From Cunninghamia lanceolata (lineage: Eukaryota; Streptophyta; Pinopsida; Cupressales; Cupressaceae), in NCBI GenBank assembly GCA_027924645.1, contig BSBN01000849.1, positions 10,806,001 to 10,870,000 of the forward strand: DNA of 64,000 bases, written 5' to 3'. The translations under genes were made by a program, and so were the position numbers. This document shows, in pieces, positions 34,757-46,635 of this stretch. Every line of letters begins with the position of its first letter. Position 1 is the stretch's first letter. Under the pieces are notes generated by a model, which was given only the letters and a program-made list of their open reading frames with translations, was not told the DNA's origin and ran no database searches.

Positions 34757-36186
34757 TGAAGGAAACACAAAATAGAGCTCGAAAAGTAAATAGAGGGGTG
34801 AGAACAACTTTTACATAGAAATTAATATAACTTCTATGAGCTATTATATTTTGCATAGTTTCTTTTCACATAGAAATTTCAAACAAAGAAATATTTCTTG
34901 CAAAATAACATTAATGCTTCTCTTTATTTTTTCATGTCATAAAATGACTATTTACAACCAAAATATAATATCCTTTAACAAAAAGCTTTGATTTTTTTTA
35001 ACTTTAAAAACAACTTTAACGTGAAAACTTAAAACACCTTTATAAAATGAAAGCAAAAAAATAAACTAAATAAAGAATGATAATTACAAAATAAAACTAC
35101 TTAAAAATACTAAATTGAAAAATTAAAAGATAAGTTTTTCTATCAACATGGATTGGGATTATCTATTATTCAATGGTGGTTAGGATTAGATATTCCAACA
35201 CTATAGCTTTTAAAAACTAGAATCAAAAGTAAGACATTGGATTTCAAGCAAAAGTTCCATTGGTAGATATTTCCTAGGCTAAGAATCATGTAACTTATGA
35301 GTAGAGAAATCATGTCTATGGGTAAACATTAAAGTTAGATGAGGCATAAAAATTGGCCAAGTGATCAAACATTGCATGTAGACTAGAGAGTTACTAGAGG
35401 TCAATCAGAATGCCATTAGAATAAGTTAGTACAAGAGATGTATAACTAAGATTGTATGTCTAGACATTTAGAGATATATCTATTTTGTTAATAGCATGCC
35501 ATCAAAGCCTTCCCATTGAACAATGCTTAACAAAACCAAAGCTATTCATAAAAAAATATAACAATTATCTATAGGTTGCTGAACATAATTACAACATTGA
35601 TCCATGATATTTAAAAATATTATGCAACTAGAACACTAATGAGAGAACTTTTATAAATAGGTTCACTTGTTGGAAAATCTCACAAGTAATATCACCTTTG
35701 TCATTGCACCATTCTTACACACATTTTCGATGAGCATACTATAAAAGGAGAGAATCTAAATACCTAAATTGCAATCATAAACAATGCCATATCTTCACAA
35801 ACATGAAGAACAAAGACTTAAGATCGTAAGAAAGAAAGAAATATATTATATTAATGCCTATGAATGACCAAAATGGATCAATGGAAATCATATGCATAGA
35901 CATACAATAAGATATTAGGAAAGATAACAAACATAAATAAAGTATATATGCAATTAAAATCTTGAGACAACTTGATAAAAAGGAAAATGGTCCTTTTCCA
36001 AATAATTCAAAACTAATTTAAATAAATGAAAGATGTAGACCACAAAAAATCATTAGAAATCAACTTTGAAGGCAAGTTCATTGAACATGATAGACAGCCA
36101 TAATTCACAACTTAATTAAATAATGGATACATCGATTAGCTAAATAATTTGATATTTAATTTGGGCAGTGTTGCTATGAGGATTTA

Positions 36187-37732
36187 TGATGTAGGAGCAT
36201 CTAACAACTTGAAAATGTAAGTTTTGAATTTTGATGTGAAAGTTCATGAAGAGGTCCATTTTGGTGATTTAGCATGGATGCCCACTCAATGAGACCCTTT
36301 TGAGTATGTAATAAGGTCTAGAGGAGTTTCCCTCCAAAAGACTATGTTTAAATATTTGAATTTGGTAAGGAGTCCTAGGAGGTCAAAAGTTAGTAATGTT
36401 ATTTAAGGAGGTTGTAACTATTGTAAAAGAAAAAATAATATTATAATGAACCTCTTAACCCACCCAAGTGGGGTTGTAAGTGAGTTACCAACTTAGGTTA
36501 GGTTTTTGGAGCACATAACTACTCCTAAGAGCATGTAAGAGAAAAAAAAGAGAGGTGTGTGTGTGTGAATGTAAAAGAGCATCAAGGGCTCAAGAAAACC
36601 TATAGAAAATCTCAAAGAACTTTGTTTTGTTAGGTTCCTTTGTAAAAATGGTTGGAATTTGTAGGTATATAAAATGAAAAGTGAAGGTATGCATTGGCAG
36701 CGTTGTAGCAGGGGTTTAGACCTCAAAATTTGATTAGTGGAGGAAGTTTCCAAGGATTTCATAATTTTTATATTGTTTATGAAGTTTAGTATAATGTTTC
36801 TCATTAATCTCCAGGTGTGAACATGTGGAAAAGTTGGGTTTTTTTTATTGCAGGTATGCTGGTAGGGTGTGAACAAGGTTTTTGGTGTCTCAAGATTGGC
36901 AAAAAATGAGTTTTTCAATGTTTCAAGTTGATTCCTTATATGCGCCAGAGCATAATAGCATAGTTATTCAGAATTATCCAGGTGAAATGGACCCATATCA
37001 TTAATTGGAAAAAATATATTCATTCATTTCTTCATGACAATGTTGTACCAATACATTTTTAGTGTTTTTGGACCGGTAAATCTTAGTTGTTAGGAGTTGT
37101 AAGTGACCTACAAACCTCAAACTTGTTCCTAGAGGTGGGGAAATAAATACAGACTTGATAAACTAAGTTAGAGGTCTCAAAACAAAAAATTTACCATGGA
37201 AAACAACTGTTGTTCCTTTTTAGCTTTTCAAAATCCTACTTAGGGTAAAAAGTGAGATTTTGCATTTTGGAAGTTACAGACCTCACCAAGAGCCAAAATT
37301 GTTGATGTAGGTTTTTCCCTACACATTTCATCTATTCAAAGTGGTTTTATATAGTTTTGGCACGTGTGTGTGCATATTTACAAAAAAACTCAATTTTGAA
37401 GACCTGGAGGGCTATCTAGGACCGTAGTTTGCATTTTTGAGGGGTTTAAGTTTCAAATTGGAAGTTGTCATTGCATGGGGAGTTGTAAGCCCATAAAGGG
37501 TGCCATAATATGTGTTTATATTCCAAAGATACATTATAAAAATTGTTGTTCCCTAAAATTTGTCCTAAAATAGGGCTACTAGGAAGAGACAATTTGTCAA
37601 ACAAGCCAGCTACAACTACATTTCTTTAATATTTTGGCTTTCAAAGCCCAAATTCCCCCCCTGCATCAAATACTTTTGCAAGTTCCTTTACATGTTTTTT
37701 TGGGTTGGTATGTGCATGGGTGCTTTGCATCA
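36187..37732 (+). mobile_element. Solo-LTR-like insertion, 1546 bp, TSD ATTTA
   Basis: It begins TGATGTAGGAGCATC and ends GGGTGCTTTGCATCA with TG...CA ends. It is flanked by ATTTA (36182-36186 and 37733-37737). Copy A at 2321-2331 has the unfilled site with a single ATTTA. The first 15 bases match the LARD LTR end (minus strand TGATGCAGGAGCACC) at 13 positions and the length is similar, but the interior looks unrelated, so it is probably a distant relative. No ORF is convincing; the listed frames (36493-36918 and others) lack domains. Confidence 0.8.
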
Positions 37733-38889
37733 ATTTATCAATTTTGAAACACACAAAAGAGGACCAGGCATAGACCCTAATGTATAGAAACATAACACAT
37801 GCATATATTTTAAAGCATTTTTGAAAAATATTTATACACATGAAACATATAAGGAGTTACATAGTTAGAGAAAATATAGAAAACAGAAAAGGAAATATGT
37901 GAATAGAGTGAATAGGTATGGAAAATGTATGTGAGTCAAGAGACATGCATAGATAAGTGTACTTTATGAGACATTTGATATATCTTATCTCCATATAATA
38001 ACTTTTGATTATGGATAGTTAACATTGAGGGTTTGGATTTGATGACCCAAACCAAAAAAATGCAAATGGTTTTCCATTGGCCTAAAGTGAGCTTCCTAGA
38101 GAGTTGAGATGTCTTAACAATGTCCTTGGCAATGAGGTGGCAGCTTCAGCAAACCCTAGCACAGGGGATGACATGCTTTCTAGTAAGCTAGTTGCCCCTG
38201 CTCTTCTTGATCCTTAGCAACACGTCCTTAGAATCTCTGCCGACATGTTCACCCACAATCTCTACTACAAAACAACACTATTCTTATAATTGTTATTATA
38301 CACTGCACTGTGTGATCGACATCAGATACTACATTACAACTTCCTATCTAAGCCACTATTGAAATGATACCAATGTCATCCTTCACATCATGTAGAATGC
38401 TTGTGAATGACATCTTTCTTACAATTGATTAGCTCCAAATCTCATCCATCACAACCCTAGCCTCCTCTATAAAAGCTAACCAATTTATAAAAGGTCGATA
38501 CCACAAAGTCAACCATCCTTCCCTGGTGAAGAACAAAAAAGATTATAGGTTTGAAATATAAAGATAAAGCATGGAACACTAAACCTTCGTCTTGATCCTT
38601 CTTTTCTCCTTGATAGAGCTAACTGGAATGCACCCTCCTTACGATGGTTATGTTCTCTATGATAAAAGCTATGTGGGATACTCTCAAACCAACATAATCT
38701 AGCTAGCAAGTTAGGGAGGCAAATGGTCAACATAAAGCCACTTGAAAAGATGTGACGAAAATGGCTTGGATGAGGGTTTATTTATAGATTTCTGATGAGA
38801 TGGATGAAGGGTTGAGATTAAGAGGTGGGATGGATGGATGAATTTAAGAGGTTCATTTGAAACGAAGAGATTTGATTAAAAGTTAGTTT

Positions 38890-39300
38890 GACTTTTAGGA
38901 TGAGGATGATGACAAAATATGAAATTAATTAAATAAGAGGATTATTTAATTAATTTCATTTGAGGATAAGATCAATTAAATAAATTAAGATTTATTTAAT
39001 TAATCATGGTTGTGGGATAATTAATTAAATAAAGTGGGATCTATTTAATTAATTTTTTAGGTGGTGGATAGAAATAAGGATCAATTAATTAAATAATTAG
39101 AATAAATATTGAATTAAATTTAGGTGATGGATAGGAGAGGTTAGTTAATTAATTAAATAACATGTATTTAATTAATTTAAATGAAAGGGGAAAATGACTT
39201 AATTAAATAAATACAATTTATTTAATTAATCCAAGAGGTAGGAAAAATAAATAAATAAAATAAATATAAATTTATTTAATTGATTTAAGTGGTCAAAGGG
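38890..39300. repeat. Degenerate TTTAATTAAT / ATTAATTAAATAA repeat tract
   Basis: About a dozen copies of a palindromic core (TTTAATTAAT or ATTAATTAAAT) are spaced by 15-40 bp of purine-rich sequence (for example GTGGGATC, GGATAGGAG). The cores can pair with each other, so the strand could fold extensively. I read it as a decayed tandem repeat. Confidence 0.6.
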
Positions 39301-39691
39301 GACATGTTAGAGTGAATGATGTTAGGATAGATGATGTTAAGGTGATGTCAAAATGATGTAGTTAATTTTCAGTGTCTACACCTGGTATGCATGTATACAA
39401 AATGTGGAAGCATCTAGACAAGGCATGCTACTTTACAAAATATCACTCAATCACTTGTAGCTTCGCGTGCCCTCCCCACAAAAAAATGTAGAAAACATTA
39501 GGAACATATTTAATTTTTAAGCTCCTCTAATTTTCATTGGACAAAACTTTTCTAGAATTTAAACTACTGGGAAAAAACAAACCAATAGACTAAAAAACCA
39601 ATGACCAATAATAAATTTAAGATCTATCAAGTTTTTGCAAAATTGTATAAAAAATTAAAACCTTAGTACAAACATAAATTTTTGTGTGCAT

Positions 39692-39819
39692 AACGAAGGA
39701 AACAAACAAATACCTACCCATAAAAACAATAAAATCCTTGTCATAAGCAATGAATAACGAACGAAACAAACAAATACCTACCCATAAAAACAATAAAATC
39801 CTTGCCATAAGTAATGACT
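39692..39819. repeat. Tandem duplication, 64-bp unit x2
   Basis: GAAACAAACAAATACCTACC recurs at 39699 and 39763, followed both times by CATAAAAACAATAAAATCC. The units differ by only a few bases. Confidence 0.85.
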
Positions 39820-40608
39820 AATAAGAAATAGACATGCAATTTCACCATTAGGGGAGAGGACTGAGCAATAGGTGTGATAGTATTTGTGTATTTAAGGCCC
39901 AATATTTTTAAAAGTTTAGCACTAGTAGTTGTGATTTTAAGGTTGTTAGTGTTACTATAAATACTTGTAATTGAACGAAATGTGCTCATTAGATTTAAAA
40001 AGCAACCAATCATGCGATGCCACATAAGGGCACCAACAAAACATGACTTAATGCACACTTATTGGTCCACCTTTTTTGGGGGGAACTATTTGACACCTCA
40101 ACAAAAAGTTTGCTAATGTGGCATGATATTTGATGATGTGGCCCTGAAACCTTAGTTATAAGCAGGGGCATCCTTGCCAAATAAGTTACTATAAATTTTT
40201 TGGAGCCATTCGAAATTGCCACGTATGATTATGTAGACTATTCCTAAATATCATCCACTTCAACCGTCAAGGTTAATTTAGACCAATAAAAATAGGACAA
40301 ATATTTACCACTTTTTATTGCGAATGAGGTGTAAAATTGTTATTGAGTGTTTGATCATTAAAGTAGATGATATTTAAGTAGAGTAAATTATGAGATGTGT
40401 GAAGTTAGGGTGCTCAACTACTGGATCCTCTCCCTTATGTAAGAATTTGAGAAATTTTAAGACCCAAAAAAATTGAAAATGACCCTAACCATACACATTC
40501 ACATTAGGTAAAGAAGCGCTCTCTTCTTTCTTTCTTTCTTTTCTTCGTTTTTTTTCAACCGACGGAAAACATTGGGAAAACGCGTTGGAGAATTGGACGC
40601 CGGTTAAT

Positions 40609-40980
40609 TTTGAACTTTCTGAATGACTTGTATAGGTCATTCGGTCTTGCGTCCGTTCCAAAAAGTCGTTGAGCAATGGCTCATAAACCTTTGCGTGACG
40701 TGAATGGCAATATCCTTTTATCCTATTGTCCTCTTTTATTTGTAATCACTCATCACCGTTTTCCCACCAAGAATTGAATGTTGTCACGCCATATGAATGC
40801 AGTAGTAAATGTTGGCATGTCTTCCTCATTTCTAGTGTGTTGGAGGGATCCTTCCTTCCTTATTTCCAATCCAAAGCCTTGCACGGCTTCTTTTCTCTTA
40901 TAAATATTACATTACGCGTTTGGCATGATACATGAAACGAGAACTATTTTCGCTTCCACATTTATATTCTCAGTTCCTTG
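40609..40980 (+). promoter_or_regulatory. CML-A promoter and leader start
   Basis: TATA-like CTTATAAATATT lies at about 40897-40908, about 170 bp before the start codon, so transcription probably starts near 40930-40940, giving a leader of about 140 bases. Copy A keeps nearly the same sequence (4727-5095), with conserved blocks such as CTTGTATAGGTCATTCGGTC. I do not assign transcription-factor sites. Confidence 0.65.
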
Positions 40981-41073
40981 AGATCTCTTTTTCCATTTGT
41001 CCATTACTTTTCCGTCTGTTTTCACAGGCCTGTTTATTGTAATTTTGAAGAACAAGCCAGCTGCGTCTACACA

Positions 41074-41535
41074 ATGGCCGATCTGGATGAAATTCGGAGA
41101 GTGTATGAGATGGTGGATGAAAATGCAGACGGAATAGTGAGCGTGAACGAACTGTGTGGGTTCATTAACAAGCTCGGAATATCAATGTCAGAAGATGATG
41201 TGAGATGCATTGTGAGCAACCCTCTTCAAGAGGATTGCAGCTGCCTCCGATTTGAGGAATTTGTTGATTTTTACCAATCCATCCTCAACCATCAAGATGA
41301 TGAAAAAGATGAGTCCGAGGATTTGATGGAGGCATTCAGTGTTTTTGATCAAAACAAAGATGGGTACATTTCTTCTAACGAGCTTCAGCACGTCCTGTCC
41401 ACAATGGGATTGATTCCGCCGCGACAAGAATCGCAAAACTGCGAGAAAATGATATGCAGATTTGATTCAGATTGTAATGGAGTGTTGGATTTCTCTGAAT
41501 TCAAAAATATGATGTCCTCTAAGCTTTCTCCGTGA
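41074..41535 (+). CDS. CML-A: calmodulin-like EF-hand calcium sensor, 153 aa, intronless
   Basis: CMLs bind Ca2+ and pass the signal to target proteins in cytosol or nucleus. Loop 1 (residues 15-26, DENADGIVSVNE), loop 3 (92-103, DQNKDGYISSNE) and loop 4 (131-142, DSDCNGVLDFSE) have canonical residues at positions 1, 3, 5, 9 and 12. The second hand (about 49-62) has lost the loop pattern, so three sites probably bind. An acidic linker (74-83) joins the halves. Seven cysteines are unusual for calmodulin. I chose the start at 41074 rather than 40978 because MA(D/N)LDEIRR is shared with CML-B and upstream residues are not. It has no lipidation signal or intron. It is slightly longer than calmodulin (149) and diverged from it, so it is CML rather than CaM. 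Confidence 0.95.
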   Translation: MADLDEIRRVYEMVDENADGIVSVNELCGFINKLGISMSEDDVRCIVSNPLQEDCSCLRFEEFVDFYQSILNHQDDEKDESEDLMEAFSVFDQNKDGYISSNELQHVLSTMGLIPPRQESQNCEKMICRFDSDCNGVLDFSEFKNMMSSKLSP

Positions 41536-41548
41536 GGAACGGTTATTT

Positions 41549-41704
41549 CTTCTTGTCTGCGTTTATGTTTCCTGTATATGTTCACCGGGTAACTTTCAAC
41601 AGTTTTGATGTAAAACAGTGCATTTCCTTCTTGTCCGCGTTTATGTTTCCTGTATATGTTTACCGTATAACTTTCAACGGTTTTGATGTAAAACAGTGCA
41701 TTTT
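41549..41704 (+). repeat. 78-bp tandem duplication in CML-A 3' UTR
   Basis: The unit CTTCTTGTC(T/C)GCG ... GTAAAACAGTGCATTT occurs at 41549-41626 and 41627-41704 with about five differences. It starts 14 bp past the stop codon. Each unit has TTTGATGTAAAACAG-type sequence, so the polyadenylation region may be doubled. Confidence 0.9.
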
Positions 41705-42290
41705 ATATTAGAGGACACATATTTGAGTGTAGGATTAAAGTTGTATATATTAATTGAAAAAAAGCCATTCCCTTGATAACCAAAACAAATACCATTATAT
41801 TTTTGCAAGGGAAAGTACGCTTTCCTTTAGATCTAGTTTAGATTCTACGCTAAATCTATAAGACTTATACAAATAAGTATCATTAATTTAATGAGTATAT
41901 TTAATGGTATATGGTTTTTGAAATTAAATGTTAGAAGCATATTATTAAATGTACTAAATGAAAGCACTTAGTTTTGTGATTGAAGAATGAATAGTTCATG
42001 TGAAGATTTTGAACAAGATCGATAATAGCGTGCAAGGGTAGAATGAAATACACATATTTGTTACTTCTTTTAATGCACCAAAACCAAATACTTTGCTATT
42101 TATTACTCCAATAATGCTCTAGAATAAGAGAGGATTTTTGGATTCTAGATGTTTAAAATGAATGCCTTTAAATACTAGCATATCACATCAAATTTTACAA
42201 AACATGTACTTAGGCAGCTCAAGATAGGAAAATAAAGGGGACAATTGGCCAAATTTAAATTATGAATTTTAGAAAGGCAAGGATCAAATT

Positions 42291-42330
42291 TGTGACTGTA
42301 ATAATGACCTTGTGACTGTAATAATGACCT
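42291..42330. repeat. 20-bp tandem duplication (TGTGACTGTAATAATGACCT x2)
   Basis: The units are perfect. Copy A has one unit at 5772-5791, so the doubling happened after the segmental duplication. Confidence 0.9.
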
Positions 42331-42925
42331 TGGGTGGGAAAACAATCATATTTAGATGGCTAATGGTTGTATTGAGATATGTGTATAGGTAAGTGTGATA
42401 AATGCAACTTGGCTTAGGTGAATGTATTGTAGTATGTGTGTATAAGGATAAGGTAGGGGCTAAATATGTGAGAATGTGTGTGCTCATACTTTTGGATGCT
42501 ACATTGAGGGCATATGCTTATCTTAGTGTCTTTTACATCGATGTTTTTAGCCATTAGGGGTTGCATCACCCTTATATTACCCATGCTGGTGGCAACCTTA
42601 CCTTTCTTGATGATATCTTTTGTCCATGTGCTTACATGATACATTTTTATGCTATTGCTCATGCTTGCATTAATATATGATTTGATGTTTATATGATTGA
42701 ATAATTAGATGCTTATATACTTACATGATTATCTATTTACATGCTTTTATTACATTTAATTTTCATGTGTTTTTTTCCCTCTTCCAATACTTCTTTTATT
42801 CTATGCATATAGCCAATTGTTAATGGGTGGGAGGGAATATCATGTCACTAATGCTCCTATGTTTAGATATGTAGATGGATGCATGTGCTCCTAAAGACTT
42901 ATCTTATGGAAAAGGACATACACAT

Positions 42926-43819
42926 TGTTGATGAAAAAGGTGAAACTAGTGCAATAAAAACTTTCCCAAGAGTATGCAAATTTGAAATTTAATTTCTTAA
43001 TAGTAGATTACCCATTAATAATTATAAGTGGAAGCATAGATCAACAAATAGAAAAAAATCAGCAAACTGTAAACTTACAACACATACATGGAATTTACAT
43101 GGGGAAACCCTTTTGAAAGAAATCCACTAGAGAAAGAGGACAAGTATGTATTAATATTCAATGAACATGATACAATGTCAACACGCTTCCATCGACTCTA
43201 AAAACATTCTAGCAACACTTGTGTACATGTTCAAATATATAATAAAGCTACCATCTCATAACTCCAATATATAAGCAAAGAGTGATAGAAAACCATAAAT
43301 AGTTTGACCAAAATAATGGATACCAAAACCATGGTATCTTGAAAATAACCCATGCCCACCTTGGAGAGCATCTTTAGAGAATAGTAAACACAATCAATGA
43401 CTTCACGTGGACATCACATGGGCACAATTAGTGTATCTACAAATAGAATATATAATTGCAAAGGTATCTTTGTCTCATAACTCCCCAATTACTCACATCC
43501 TCAAGTGAAGTGCTCCATTATGGACAAGACAACTCATGTGGGTACCATCCATTATGAAAAGATTCTCCACTCCTTAATCCTAGCACCTAGAATTGGAAAG
43601 TTACACTTAGTAAGTCCAAAGTCAAATGTAATTTCAACCATAGTGCTCAACCTCCCTTATGAATGCATAGACAAATAATATCAAGAATCCTATGAGAATA
43701 TTAAATAAAAATAATCTCTCAAATTAAACCCTAGTTGTCCATGTACACCTTCCAAAAGTGTTGGAGAGACATAAAATATACATAATATTTGCAAGGTTAA
43801 TGACACCTTAATCCTAACA
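42926..43819 (-). repeat. Copia-4 3' LTR (start uncertain)
   Basis: The right end CCTTAATCCTAACA (43806-43819) abuts TTCTCCCACATG, which on the minus strand is the purine tract CATGTGGGAGAA. The left edge is probably TGTTGATG at 42926 but lacks a matching TSD. The interior has GGGGAAACCC and AAGAAATCCAC phrases, typical of copia LTRs. Confidence 0.55.
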
Positions 43820-44225
43820 TTCTCCCACATGAAATTATACATTGCAAATACATCCATAGGAAACATAAATAAATTAAATATAGGATCCAAGGCCCACAAC
43901 CTTCCTAAAACAAGAGAATTTCTCCATACTCACTAACTTCATGAAGGACTTTGTGACATTTTCCTAAGTTTCAACCTTTTGTAACAAGGCCTTACCATTC
44001 TCTACCATTTCCCACACAAAGTGATACTGAACATCAACATTCTTCGTTTAAGCACATGGGATTCTTGGCCAAACATATAGCACTCATACTATCATAACCA
44101 ATTATAACAACCTTGCAATCAAAACCAATACTTGCACAAATTCTCTATAACCATACCACCTCCTTAGAGGCATGTGTAGCATCCATATACTTTTCTTCAG
44201 TGGTGGACAAAAAGCTTGTGGGCTA
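43820..44225 (-). pseudogene. Copia-4 RNase H remnant
   Basis: Read on the minus strand from about 44225: SFLSTTEEKYMDATHASKEV, then a stop, GFDCKVVIIG, DSMSAICLAKNP and a degenerate tail to the purine tract at 43820. These are the RNase H blocks found at copia pol C-termini. The rest of pol and gag is missing, so this is a 5'-truncated copy. Confidence 0.8.
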
Positions 44226-45989
44226 TGTAAAAGTCTAGAGCTATTGTTGATAGACATTTTATGCTCAAGGGCTTTACCCTATAGGTACACTATTCAAGAT
44301 TATCAAAAATGGAAAGAAGATTCAACTTGGATGCAACTCAAGCCGATAGATGAATATCTAGATTAGTATCGGCTCCCTTCCTATCAAGATTATGAAAATT
44401 TTGTGGGAAAAGGGGACAAGAGAAATTCTTGTAAGTAGATTGTTGAAATCAAAAGGCCATAAGGCAGAGGAAAGATCTTTGTATAATTAGAAATAAACAA
44501 ATGACACACTACAACATAGTCAATAAGAACCGGTAGACACTATCAGGACATAAGCAATATTTCATATACAATAATGATGAGTCAAGTTTTTGGGATTAAC
44601 AGACTCATATGCTAAAGATTATGATATCACCTTTTATGATAATGAGCCCACATAGTGATTTGAAGACACATTCATGGAGGTATTCTATTTCTAACTACAT
44701 AAAGTGAGAAGCTAATGTATCAGGCAAAAAATTGGCTCAAGTAGAGAGAACTCTCCATTTCCTCTTAATAATTCTCATTTATATCTTTCACAAGGATGAC
44801 TTAGCATTCATGAAAATATCTACCTATGATTTTATATAGTACTGATGAGGATGCGCATAATCTTTAAAAAGATTACATCTGAACATTAATTTAGTCATTG
44901 TGAATGATACTTCTATAGATTTGGTATAGTTTATACATTCTTACATCATTTGGAAATAATGGTTGCAATCTTCAATAGGTGCGATGACCCAGTCACAGGA
45001 TCGAGCATTAAACAATAGAAACTTTCATAACTATTATTAATGACCTACGTAGGTGGTGCTATGGGATGTAATATGTAGCATTGGCAGGTCTTCTTCATTA
45101 CTTCTCTCTTTTAACTAGTGGTGGGACCCATGGATTATACCCTTTTATATGACCTCGTGAACCATTGGATGTGATTGGTGAGTTGGCAAATCAAATGGTT
45201 TATGGGGAAGCTAGAAGTTGATTCCCAGGTTTCTCTTAGAAATATCCATGGTGGTGCCACATTTCTTACTATAGTATTTGCCTTTGCTTGTTAGACTTTC
45301 ACATGCCCCACTTTAGAGATCTTTGCAACTATCAACTATGTCTTTGATCCTTCCAATGATGAGTTGGACCAATAGCTTGATCCCGATACCCTTTTCCTAT
45401 CTTTGGTTGCTGCGAGTCCCATGAAACATTGGATTTTATTCAAATTGATTTGATCAGACAGTGTGGGAGGTAGGATGGGGTTTGAGCAAGATAACTTGGG
45501 TGCCACTCACAAAATAAAACATTTAATAGATGAAATAAAGAGCATTACAATATTTCAAAATAGAAATCATAGAAATGCCAAGCATAATCAAGCTATTAGA
45601 TGCTAAACAAAGAAAGACTGAAATACATATATTAGCTCCACTTGCATTGGAAAATCCACTATAGTTTTGGTGACTCATAGGGGGTCTTTTATTGGAAAGA
45701 GAATCAATCCTAGGATTTGAAATTACATCCGTTGGGCATTAGTGTTAATCATTCAAAAAAAATTAAACGATATATAAAGTTTAGAAACTTTTAACAAAAT
45801 AATAAAAACATAAGTTCTTGAAACAACCTATAGCTTTCAAAGAGCTGAAATTAAACTTGCAAGGTCCCCCACTTCCAAAGTATTAATTTACCTTATCAAC
45901 TTGAGGAACATTTCTAGTTCTAGGGTTGGCTAATATAGAATCCTTTTCAATTGTTTTGCACTAATTTTTGCCATTCCTTTTATATCTTC
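44226..45989. other. Intergenic, possible decayed coding remnants
   Basis: I see no gene. On the plus strand around 45050-45480 several stop-separated stretches look coding-like (for example SGGTHGLYPF, PLDVIGELANQMVYGE) but match no family I know. The ORF at 44172-44366 is chance. Confidence 0.4.
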
Positions 45990-46635
45990 CATCCATCCAC
46001 TAGGGACATTGTTGTAGGGACCTCAGAACTATCTTATACCTTTTGCTATGGTTTCTCTCTATAATCATTGAGGTTGATGAGTTCTTGACTTTGATTCCAA
46101 TAGGAAGGTATTCCCTTTTGGATTAATGCATATGTCCTTTGTGTCATTTCCTATGTTTTCTTTGTCATGGCCTCAAATTGCTCTTTGCATAGCTTGATAG
46201 CATGTTTCATATCCACTATATCATTGAGTATCTAGGTTGCCTTTCCTCTATCTTAGATTCCAACTACTATCAACTTGGAAGTATATGCCTCACATAAGAA
46301 TCCAAGATACACCACAACCCTTTCCTCAATTGTAGTAATGATTGCTTCCTTGACTTCCATTTTCCTTTGCACCTCATTGTTTAATGTAGTGGCTTCTTCA
46401 ATGTACTGAAATTCTAGAAATAGTGATATCATATTTACCTATATGGATTGCTAGGATGCTTCCCTCAAGGCTTTAACTATCTCTTGGCCTTGTGGTGATT
46501 TTTATAATTCATTTATAATACGTGTGTTCAAGGTTTGAACCTCCAACTTTGATTTCTCTAGCTCAGCCTCCAACTCTGTCTCTTTACTCGCTAGACGTTG
46601 GATCCTTTGATCATGTGTTTCTTCTTGGGATAAGT
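45990..46635 (-). pseudogene. Degenerate coiled-coil protein, family unknown
   Basis: Reading on the minus strand from 46635: NLSQEETHDQRIQRLASKET, then ELEAELEKSKLEVQTLNTRI, KSPQGQEIVKALREAS, KEAIITTIEERVVVYLGF, AIKLCKEQFEAMTKK and IPSYWNQSQELI. About eight in-frame stops break it, but the frame is otherwise kept for over 200 codons, which chance would not give. Heptad-like Leu/Ile spacing suggests a coiled coil. Its upstream edge coincides with the putative LTR start at 46636, so it may be the tail of a retroelement protein or a host gene cut by the LTR. It was missed by simple ORF calling because of the stops. Confidence 0.55.

Larger units (their letters stand above)
38629..40608. other. 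Segment unique to copy B, no gene seen
   Basis: Copy A jumps from the equivalent of 38628 to that of 40609. The left part (38629-39380) ends GTGTCTACA and may be an LTR, but no clean TSD was found (ACTGG / CCTGG at best). The rest is AT-rich. It includes a TTAATTAAAT-rich tract and a 64-bp tandem repeat, annotated separately. Insertion in B and deletion in A are both possible. Confidence 0.5.
34848..42475. repeat. Segmental duplication, copy B
   Basis: This is the counterpart of 990-5985. It carries three segments absent from copy A: the solo-LTR-like 36187-37732, the segment 38629-40608, and CML-A with its UTRs (about 40985-41870). It lacks copy A's solo LTR (2701-4195) and has a shorter stretch near 42010-42030 than copy A has at 5245-5485. 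The order of anchors is unchanged. Confidence 0.9.

Noticed and set aside
36187..37732. DNA transposon or MITE with terminal inverted repeats
   Set aside because: The ends look inverted (TGATG...CATCA), but TG...CA termini and the 5-bp TSD fit an LTR, and similar ends border a primer site in the LARD.
38890..39300. Possible origin or scaffold-attachment region because of TTAATTAAAT repeats
   Set aside because: AT-rich repeats alone are not evidence for either; annotated as a repeat only.
40978..41073. 32-residue N-terminal extension of CML-A
   Set aside because: No similarity to the extension upstream of CML-B; homology begins at MA(D/N)LDEIRR. It is probably leader sequence.
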